Origin: an uncultured Caryophanales bacterium
GTDB lineage: Bacteria > Bacillota_I > Bacilli_A > RF39 > UBA660
Assembly (NCBI GenBank): GCA_947303225.1
Contig: CAMYXG010000024.1
Span: forward strand, 1 to 11,943
Length of the DNA stretch: 11,943 bases
Direction: 5' to 3'
Made by a program: the position numbers and the translations under genes. Every line of letters starts with the position of its first letter. Within the stretch, counting starts at the first letter, position 1. The notes beneath the pieces are model-generated. The model had not been told where the DNA came from, ran no database searches, and saw nothing but the letters and a program-made list of their open reading frames with translations. Positions 6,547 to 11,943 of the stretch are shown here, piece by piece.

Positions 6547-6575
6547 ATTGTAACATCTTTTATAGTTTTTTGCAA
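6547..6575 (-). promoter_or_regulatory. Promoter of the ytqA-DUF1294 operon
   Basis: On the minus strand, TTGCAA (complement of 6570-6575) is followed after 17 bases by TACAAT (complement of 6547-6552). Predicted leader is about 25 bases, ending in AGGAGG. It is back-to-back with the M15 peptidase promoter, and its -35 lies inside that promoter's upstream region. Confidence 0.65.
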
Positions 6576-6582
6576 TTATTTG

Positions 6583-6591
6583 TGGTATTAT
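6583..6591 (+). promoter_or_regulatory. Extended -10 promoter of the M15 peptidase gene
   Basis: TGG plus TATTAT (6586-6591) is an extended -10. There is no good -35 at 16-18 bases. Predicted transcription starts near 6598, at the ribosome binding site AGGTGAT (6598-6604), so the leader is about 12 bases. Confidence 0.55.
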
Positions 6592-6609
6592 TTAGCTAGG
6601 TGATAATCA

Positions 6610-7740
6610 TTGAAGAAGATAAAAAGTATAAAGATTAAACCAGGTTTTTCTAGAATCCTAAAAATCTTTGGTATTATTTTTTGTATTTTATTAGGACTAT
6701 TTATCTTTTATTCAAAGCAGATTCATGAATTAACTAATATTGGTTATAGTAGAGAAGCTAGTCGAAAAATATTATTTTCTTTTCAGAAAGAATATGTTTT
6801 GTCTGTTGGAGAAAATAAGACTTTGAATGCTGCTTTTATGAGTGATGCTTTTCAAGAAAAAAACATGGATCATTATGTAAAGATAAAATATGTTCATCAT
6901 AAGCATTTTATTGAGCATATCAATCAATTATTAAAAAAAGGATATAGTGATAGTGATATAAATATTATTTTTGCTCATGGTGATGATGCCGCGGTTGGTA
7001 GGTTTTTGAAAAGAGATAAAATTCGATATTTAGAGGAATTCTATGTAGTAGATTATGCTAAGTTAGATAATTATGATCGATATGTTGCTTATTCTGATGA
7101 GACTGGTGAAGATGAAGAGACTACTGTATTATTTGTTAATTTAGATTTTGATAAAGAAGACTATCAAGATAGTACTTTAGTTGAAAAATTTTCTACGGAA
7201 ATGTTAATTAATAAACATCATCATGTTGGAGAAAAATTTGTTCCTGATGAATTGGTAAAAATAGGAAATGAATATGCTTCTGAAGAAGGTATGGAGTGTA
7301 GTAAAGTTGCTTTGGATGCCTTTCAAAAGATGAGTGCTGCTGCTATGAAAGATGGTTATGAGATTGTTATCAATTCAGCATATCGTAGTTATCAGGATCA
7401 GGTTGATATTACGGAGGAATATTTAAAATGGTATGGACAAAATTATGTAGATAAATATGTTGCTAAGCCAGGATATTCTGAACATCAAAGTGGTCTTGCT
7501 TTTGATATAGGAAGTCGTAAAGTTAATGTCTTTGCTAATTCAAAAGAGTATGAGTGGATGTTAGAAAATGCGTATAAGTATGGCTTTATTCTTAGGTTTT
7601 CAAAAAAAGATGAGGATATTACTGGATTTCGAAGTGAACCATGGCATTATCGATATGTTGGAGAGAAGATAGCAAAATATATTTATGAACATGATATTAC
7701 CTTTGAAGAATATTGGGCTATGTTTTTAGATGAGAGGTAA
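6610..7740 (+). CDS. Membrane-anchored VanY-type D-Ala-D-Ala carboxypeptidase (peptidase M15)
   Basis: Zinc peptidase that trims the terminal D-alanine of peptidoglycan stem peptides outside the membrane. The 376-residue protein has a basic N-terminus, one membrane anchor (about 17-36), a long non-catalytic region (40-200) and the M15/VanY catalytic domain (about 205-365). Catalytic signatures are intact: SAYRSYQDQ (256-264), S-x-H-x-x-G-x-A-x-D with zinc ligands His292 and Asp299, and E-P-W-H with catalytic Glu343 and zinc ligand His346. The start is TTG at 6610, five bases after AGGTGAT; the next in-frame ATG would remove the membrane anchor. The non-catalytic region appears to hold a module copied twice (from 41 and from 107, each beginning L-x-x-x-G-Y-S), ending in V-D-Y-A-K-L-D-N-Y-D-R-Y, a style I recall in other Bacillota M15 proteins. 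No van resistance genes are nearby, so wall maturation is likelier than vancomycin resistance. Confidence 0.92.
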   Translation: MKKIKSIKIKPGFSRILKIFGIIFCILLGLFIFYSKQIHELTNIGYSREASRKILFSFQKEYVLSVGENKTLNAAFMSDAFQEKNMDHYVKIKYVHHKHFIEHINQLLKKGYSDSDINIIFAHGDDAAVGRFLKRDKIRYLEEFYVVDYAKLDNYDRYVAYSDETGEDEETTVLFVNLDFDKEDYQDSTLVEKFSTEMLINKHHHVGEKFVPDELVKIGNEYASEEGMECSKVALDAFQKMSAAAMKDGYEIVINSAYRSYQDQVDITEEYLKWYGQNYVDKYVAKPGYSEHQSGLAFDIGSRKVNVFANSKEYEWMLENAYKYGFILRFSKKDEDITGFRSEPWHYRYVGEKIAKYIYEHDITFEEYWAMFLDER

Positions 7741-7759
7741 AAAGAATCTCATCTTTTTT
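7728..7759 (+). terminator. Intrinsic terminator of the M15 peptidase gene
   Basis: An 8-bp stem AGATGAGA (7728-7735) with TCTCATCT (7747-7754) closes an 11-base loop that contains the stop codon, and is followed by T to 7759. The left arm is within the last codons of the gene. Confidence 0.7.
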
Positions 7760-7772
7760 GAATGTTTTTTTC

Positions 7773-7801
7773 TTGGATAATTCACTTAATTGTGATATTA
7801 T
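7773..7801 (+). promoter_or_regulatory. Promoter of the GH31 operon
   Basis: TTGGAT (7773-7778), 17 bases, then TATTAT (7796-7801) preceded by TGA, giving both a partial -35 and an extended -10. Predicted leader is about 23 bases. No clear operator dyad or catabolite-response site is visible in the short gap between the terminator and the gene. Confidence 0.65.
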
Positions 7802-7830
7802 GTTAATAGAGTAATAAGAAGGTGTTTAGT

Positions 7831-10251
7831 ATGTATCCACTTGGAAAACAATTTGAAGTAGATTATACGAAGGCTAAAAGTGATGGTAAAGTAATTGTTC
7901 AAGGTGGAAACTATCGATTATCTGTTATTTCAGAAAGGATAGTTCGTCTTGAGTTTTCTCCTAATGGCCAATTTATCGATAGACCAACTCAATTAATTAA
8001 AAAGAGAAATATTGGTCTACCGGATTTTTCTGTTCGCCAAGATGCTAATATTGTAGAGATTACTACTAAATACTATTCTTTGAATTATATTAAAGGACAA
8101 CCTTTTATCGGAACGAAAGTTGATCCAATGAGAAATCTAAAGATTACTTTGCTTTCTAGGGAAAGGGATAGAAATAAAGATTGGTATGTTGGTCATCCAG
8201 AAGCACGTAATATGCTTGGTAATATGGTTGGTGTTGACGTAAATATTCCTGCTAATTTGCAAAAGGGATTATATTCTTTGGATGGCTTTGCATCTTTAGA
8301 TGATTCTAATAGTAAAATTATTATGGAAGATGGTACTTTAGCAGATCCTCCAGCAAATCATCTTGATATTTATGTTTTTATGTATGATAGAGACTTTAGG
8401 CAAGCCTTGTTTGATTATTTTAAAATTACAGGAGCTCCAGCATTGGTTCCTCGTTATGCACTTGGAAATTGGTGGAGTAGAAATATCGTTTATGATGAAA
8501 AGAGTGTTGTTTCTTTAATCCGTAATTTTGAAAGAAAGAAAATTCCTATTTCAGTTATGCTTTTTGATCATGATTGGCATATTCGTGAGTCAGGGGATGC
8601 TAAAGATTTAAAGACGGGATTTACTTTTAATCCGAAGTTATTTTCTAATCCACAGGAAACAATAAATGAATTTCATAAACGAGGAATTCGAGTAGGATTA
8701 TGTGTTAATCCAACTAATGGAATATATCCCCATGAACAGAATTATAAACAAGCAAGTGAATATTTGAAGATTCAAACACCAACTATTGTTGAATTTGATC
8801 CATTGAATCCAAAATTGTTGGATGTGTTATTTAAAATATTTTTGCATCCTTTGGAGTCTTTAGGAGTAGATTTCTTTTGGAATGATTCTGACGGTGGAAT
8901 GGATGTTACTAAACTTTGGGCATTAAACCATTATATGTATTTAGATTCTGGTAGAAATCATAATAAACGTGCTTTATTACTTGCTAGAGGAAGCGTTTAT
9001 GCTCCTCATCGCTATCCAGTCTTATATGGTGGTTCTAGTGAAATTAGTTGGCAAGCTCTAAAAAATCTTCCATTTCTATATTTGAATGCAGCTAATATTG
9101 GTGTTAGTTGGTGGAGTCATGATGTTGGTGGAAATCATGGAGGTATTGAAGATGGAGAATTATATCTTCGATATGTTCAACTAAGTACTTTTGGGCCTAT
9201 TTTACGTTTCCATGGAGCACGTGGACCTTATTATAAAAAAGAACCATGGTTATGGGATGCTAAAACTGAAAACATAGCAGCGGATTATTTGAGATTGCGC
9301 CATCGCTTGATTCCATATTTATACACTGAAGCTTATAATTATACAAAATCAGGAACACCACTTATTCAGCCATTTTATTATAATTATATGTGGGTTTACG
9401 ATGATGATTTGTATCGTAATCAGTATTATTTAGGATCACAATTATTAGTTTGTCCTATATTGGAGCCAAAAGATCCCATTATGAATCGTACGATTCATCG
9501 GTTCTTTGTACCAGATGGTACTTGGTATGATTTTGTTACTGGTAAAAAATTTCCAGGTAACAAGAAATATACTTCTTTCTTTAAAGAAGATGATTATCCA
9601 GTATTTGCTCATTCTGGTTCTATTATTCCTTTTTCTAATCGAAGTGATTACAATAATATTGGATTGCCTACTGATTTAGAAATTCAAATTTTTCCAGGAG
9701 CTAGTAATACTTATACATTGTTTGAAGATGATGGTATTACCTCTTTGTATCGAGAAGGTTACTTCTTAAAGACTTCTATTGATTATAACTATTTACGAAA
9801 TAACTATACTGTTATTATTCGTTCTATTGATGGTAAAAGTGGAATTGTTCCAGAAAGACGTAATTATAAGATGGTTTTCCGTAATACAAAACAAGCAGAA
9901 AATGTTACTATATATTTTAATGCTGATAAGTTAGATTCTGAGAATTATGTGGATGGAAATGATTTTATTGTTGAAGTTAAAAATGTTCCAACTATTGGAC
10001 AATTGACTGTTAATTGTAAAGGAAAAGATATTGAGATTGATGCAGTTCGTTTGATTAATGATGATTTTGATAGTATCTTGATGGATCTAAAGATTCATAC
10101 TTATTTAAAAGAAGAAATTGCTGGTATTATGTTTGGAGATTTAGAAATTGCTAAAAAAAGAATTGCGTTAAGAAAACTAAAGAAAAAGGGATTATCGAAA
10201 GAATATATTAGCTTATTCTTAAAACTATTAGACTATATTAATGAATTTTAG
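7831..10251 (+). CDS. Glycoside hydrolase family 31 protein (alpha-glycosidase), acid/base Asp not conserved
   Basis: The 806-residue protein has no signal peptide, so it is cytoplasmic. Family 31 enzymes cleave alpha-glucosides, alpha-xylosides and related sugars with retention. The order is an N-terminal beta-sandwich (about 20-190), a (beta/alpha)8 barrel (about 205-500), and C-terminal beta domains with a DUF5110-like part (about 615-690: E-I-Q-I-F-P-G to L-F-E-D-D-G). A charged helical tail ends it (about 746-806). The probable nucleophile is Asp352 in V-D-F-F-W-N-D. WWSHDVGG (427-434), GIEDGELYLRYVQ (438-450) and LRFH (458-461) are strongly conserved. The expected acid/base Asp, five residues before the Trp of the S-W motif, is Ser402; Glu404 is close. 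I use ATG 7831 because GTG 7822 is part of the ribosome binding site AAGAAGGTG. The substrate is unknown. It leads an operon with the helical protein 14 bases downstream. Confidence 0.93.
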   Translation: MYPLGKQFEVDYTKAKSDGKVIVQGGNYRLSVISERIVRLEFSPNGQFIDRPTQLIKKRNIGLPDFSVRQDANIVEITTKYYSLNYIKGQPFIGTKVDPMRNLKITLLSRERDRNKDWYVGHPEARNMLGNMVGVDVNIPANLQKGLYSLDGFASLDDSNSKIIMEDGTLADPPANHLDIYVFMYDRDFRQALFDYFKITGAPALVPRYALGNWWSRNIVYDEKSVVSLIRNFERKKIPISVMLFDHDWHIRESGDAKDLKTGFTFNPKLFSNPQETINEFHKRGIRVGLCVNPTNGIYPHEQNYKQASEYLKIQTPTIVEFDPLNPKLLDVLFKIFLHPLESLGVDFFWNDSDGGMDVTKLWALNHYMYLDSGRNHNKRALLLARGSVYAPHRYPVLYGGSSEISWQALKNLPFLYLNAANIGVSWWSHDVGGNHGGIEDGELYLRYVQLSTFGPILRFHGARGPYYKKEPWLWDAKTENIAADYLRLRHRLIPYLYTEAYNYTKSGTPLIQPFYYNYMWVYDDDLYRNQYYLGSQLLVCPILEPKDPIMNRTIHRFFVPDGTWYDFVTGKKFPGNKKYTSFFKEDDYPVFAHSGSIIPFSNRSDYNNIGLPTDLEIQIFPGASNTYTLFEDDGITSLYREGYFLKTSIDYNYLRNNYTVIIRSIDGKSGIVPERRNYKMVFRNTKQAENVTIYFNADKLDSENYVDGNDFIVEVKNVPTIGQLTVNCKGKDIEIDAVRLINDDFDSILMDLKIHTYLKEEIAGIMFGDLEIAKKRIALRKLKKKGLSKEYISLFLKLLDYINEF

Positions 10252-10265
10252 GAGGTAAGGTAGTT

Positions 10266-11069
10266 ATGAAAAAATTAGATGAAATTGAAGTAAGTGCAAA
10301 AAGATTAGAGAACATGAAACAAGCAACTATAGTTAATTATTTATCTGATATTGATTTAGATAATGATTTAGATTTGTATGATACTATGATTCATCTTTTT
10401 GTTGATGGAACGTTAGATTATGCATTTTATTCTCCTATATTTGATAAAATGAATGCTGATGATCGTAAGAAATTATTCAAAATGGTCAGAAAGTATATTT
10501 CATTGTGTTTCTTTGATGGAAATCCTAATTATTGGACAGATTCAGTAGAAGGAATATCTTTATTGGATTCAGATTTTATCTGTATGAAGATATTAGATAA
10601 TTATCATTATCTTTTAGAACTTGCTAAAGATGGTGGAGAAGAATTATTAAAACAAATAAAAGAGTTTCAATTGACTGATCTTTTTTCTAATAGTGTTATG
10701 ATTGATTATTTAAGAAATACTTTTGATGATGATGAATTATTGAAAAAAAGGTTGCTTGATGTTTGTCTTGAAGATGAATCTTATCAAGGATTAACTAGTC
10801 AACAAAAAGCTATATTATTCCGTTATCCTGTTGGAGTATTGTATACAGTTGATGATAAGAATCAAAAGAAATTACTTACTAGTGATTATTTAAAAAATGA
10901 AATAATTAAAAGAATTTCTTCTTCTCAAGATCTTACTTCTATGAGTTTGAAAGATGTTGTTTCCATATTAGGTAATTCTAATTTTGAAGAGATTGTATCT
11001 GATATTTATTTGGATAGTATGGTAGAATCTATTTCTCTTCTAGATAATCAAAAGAAAAAGATATTGTAA
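10266..11069 (+). CDS. Uncharacterised acidic all-helical protein in the GH31 operon
   Basis: I do not recognise this 267-residue protein. It has no signal peptide or membrane segment and looks soluble and cytoplasmic. Sequence character is alpha-helical throughout: many Leu, Ile, Asp, Glu and Lys at heptad-like spacing, few Pro and Gly, and acidic clusters such as LSDIDLDNDLDLYD (26-39) and FDDDELLKKRLLD (153-165). Cys81, 106 and 167 do not form a metal motif. A short phrase recurs, V-E-x-I-S-L-L-D, near 95-101 and 253-260, perhaps the trace of a duplication or of helical repeats. A strong AGGAGGT (10250-10256) overlaps the GH31 stop codon and sits nine bases before ATG; no promoter or terminator separates the genes, and a terminator follows. 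It is therefore co-expressed with the glycosidase and may be its partner, chaperone or regulator; that link is inference from position only. Confidence 0.8.
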   Translation: MKKLDEIEVSAKRLENMKQATIVNYLSDIDLDNDLDLYDTMIHLFVDGTLDYAFYSPIFDKMNADDRKKLFKMVRKYISLCFFDGNPNYWTDSVEGISLLDSDFICMKILDNYHYLLELAKDGGEELLKQIKEFQLTDLFSNSVMIDYLRNTFDDDELLKKRLLDVCLEDESYQGLTSQQKAILFRYPVGVLYTVDDKNQKKLLTSDYLKNEIIKRISSSQDLTSMSLKDVVSILGNSNFEEIVSDIYLDSMVESISLLDNQKKKIL

Positions 11070-11070
11070 G

Positions 11071-11098
11071 GAAGCAGTTTTTACTGTTTCTTTTATTT
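11071..11098 (+). terminator. Intrinsic terminator of the GH31 operon
   Basis: GAAGCAGT (11071-11078) pairs with ACTGTTTC (11083-11090), eight pairs with one G-T wobble and a TTTT loop, followed by TTTTATTT. It lies one base after the stop codon. Its T-tail overlaps the -35 box of the next promoter. Confidence 0.85.
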
Positions 11099-11124
11099 AC
11101 AAAAAAAAATAACTATTTTATAAT
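11096..11124 (+). promoter_or_regulatory. Promoter of the CAP-domain gene
   Basis: TTTACA (11096-11101), a 17-base spacer and a perfect TATAAT (11119-11124). Predicted leader is about 18 bases and contains the ribosome binding site GAGGGG (11137-11142). Confidence 0.75.
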
Positions 11125-11148
11125 TAAAACATAATTGAGGGGAATAAT

Positions 11149-11943
11149 ATGAAAAAGGTATTTATTGTTTTAATTACTGTTATGAGTTTCTTTTTTGCTA
11201 TTCATAGTATCAAGGCAGATACTACTGTTATTCTTTTGATGGAAGGAGATACTCGTTATGATTTGAGTATTCAGGCTGCAAAAAAGATAAATAATGAAAG
11301 AGAAAAAAATCATCTTAATCCTTTGATATTAGATCAAGATCTTACTCAAATAGCAGCTTTGAGAGCAAAAGAAATTGCAATTCATTATGATCATGTTACT
11401 CCTACTGGAGAAGAAGTTGCTTCTTATTATCATATTGATAACGAATTAATTGCTCATGTTTATGATAATGTTGTGCAGGTTTTTGATGAATGGATGGATA
11501 AGAATTCTTCTACATTATTAAATTCTAATTATCAATCCATTGGGATTGGTTGCTTTTCTGTTGAAGGATATGATTATCAGACCTATTGGGTTGCTGTTTT
11601 TAGAACATCTCCTTCAGAGGAGGAATTTCTTTCTAGCTCTTCTATCAATGAAGAAGTAGAAGTGCCTGTTAATTCTAAATATATTCATTCTATTGGAGTT
11701 GATTATTTATCATCTACAGATCCTTTATTAATTGGTGAAACATATTTTTCTCATATGTTATGGATTGAAAATGATACTTTGTCAGGTGTACATACCTATT
11801 TAAGAAATACTAGTGCTATTTGGACTAGTAGTAATCCTAGTGTTGCTTCTATAGATAGTGAATATGGTGCCATTACTGGGTTATCTGGTGGTTCTTCTTA
11901 TGTACAGGCTAAAATTGGTAATGTTTTGTCCCCTTTATATGAG
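11149..11943 (+). CDS. Secreted CAP/SCP-domain protein with bacterial Ig-like (BIG2) domain, 3' partial
   Basis: The reading frame is open from ATG 11149 to the last base (265 codons), so the C-terminus is outside the window. Residues 1-23 are a signal peptide: Lys at 2-3, a hydrophobic core, and probable cleavage after S-I-K-A. Residues about 38-153 form a CAP/SCP domain like those of YkwD-type proteins: I-N-N-E-R-E-K-N-H-L-N-P-L (47-59), A-A-L-R-A-K-E-I (69-76), D-H-V-T-P-T-G (81-87), V-F-D-E-W-M (111-116), Y-Q-S-I-G-I-G (128-134) and Y-W-V-A-V-F (146-151). His82 is kept, but the second cavity His usual after the W-x-x-S segment is replaced by Ser/Thr. A linker leads to a BIG2-type Ig domain (about 190-261) with W-T-S-S-N-P-S-V-A-S-I-D and G-A-I-T-G-L motifs. 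GAGGGG lies six bases before ATG. The protein is likely exported and wall-associated; the function of bacterial CAP domains is unclear. Confidence 0.9.
   Translation, partial: MKKVFIVLITVMSFFFAIHSIKADTTVILLMEGDTRYDLSIQAAKKINNEREKNHLNPLILDQDLTQIAALRAKEIAIHYDHVTPTGEEVASYYHIDNELIAHVYDNVVQVFDEWMDKNSSTLLNSNYQSIGIGCFSVEGYDYQTYWVAVFRTSPSEEEFLSSSSINEEVEVPVNSKYIHSIGVDYLSSTDPLLIGETYFSHMLWIENDTLSGVHTYLRNTSAIWTSSNPSVASIDSEYGAITGLSGGSSYVQAKIGNVLSPLYE

Noticed and set aside
6516..6575. Twenty-residue N-terminal extension of the radical SAM protein from ATG 6575
   Set aside because: It would translate through AGGAGG and the promoter -10; family members start just before N-K-R-Y-H-T, matching ATG 6515.
6610..7740. 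Vancomycin resistance gene (vanY)
   Set aside because: The catalytic domain is VanY-like, but no vanA/H/X or two-component genes are nearby; such peptidases are common wall enzymes.
7822..7830. GTG start adding three residues to the GH31 protein
   Set aside because: The GTG is part of the ribosome binding site AAGAAGGTG, correctly spaced for ATG 7831.
1..11943. Mycoplasma-type code, CRISPR arrays, tRNA or rRNA genes, insertion sequences, phage or defence systems
   Set aside because: TGA is used as a stop and tryptophans are TGG; no regularly spaced repeats, cloverleaf, transposase, terminal inverted repeats or recognisable defence genes were seen.

Overview
The window is AT-rich, and all its genes read correctly with the standard bacterial code: TGA ends the radical SAM gene and no coding region needs TGA as tryptophan. 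Strong Shine-Dalgarno sites, sigma-A type promoters with 17-base spacers, hairpin/T-tract terminators and the protein families point to a low-GC Bacillota. An uncultured gut lineage of Bacilli near the Mollicutes is likely, but that placement is inference from composition and protein style, not a sequence match. No RNA gene, insertion sequence, phage gene or CRISPR array is visible. Most of the window looks like ordinary chromosome.

Layout. (1) 1-1776: formate-tetrahydrofolate ligase (fhs) with its own promoter, ending in a hairpin shared with the convergent gene. (2) 1775-2539, minus strand: a membrane-anchored protein with two Ig-like repeats and a cysteine-containing tail, probably surface-exposed. 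(3) 2587-4018: back-to-back promoters, then an nfeD-stomatin (SPFH) membrane operon closed by a terminator. (4) 4110-5331, minus: a three-domain MerR-type regulator under a promoter with the class's overlong 19-base spacer and a dyad operator. (5) 5335-6515, minus: a YtqA-type radical SAM enzyme translationally coupled to a DUF1294 membrane protein. (6) 6583-7759: a membrane-anchored VanY-type peptidase (M15) starting at TTG. (7) 7773-11098: a cytoplasmic family 31 glycosidase followed in the same operon by an unrecognised all-helical protein. (8) 11096-end: a secreted CAP/SCP-domain protein with a bacterial Ig-like domain, cut by the window edge.

How the genes work together. There is no single pathway. 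Three products (Ig-like protein, M15 peptidase, CAP protein) act at or outside the membrane, and NfeD/SPFH organise the membrane. Fhs feeds one-carbon metabolism, the GH31 enzyme probably acts on an imported or internal alpha-glycoside, and the radical SAM enzyme probably belongs to RNA modification or another housekeeping role. Eight promoters can be read, with predicted leaders of only about 11-25 bases, so leader riboswitches or attenuators are unlikely here. The items most worth a second look are the GH31 protein, which lacks the usual acid/base aspartate, with its unknown helical partner; the MerR operator and its three-domain regulator; and the duplicated modules in the two membrane-anchored proteins.
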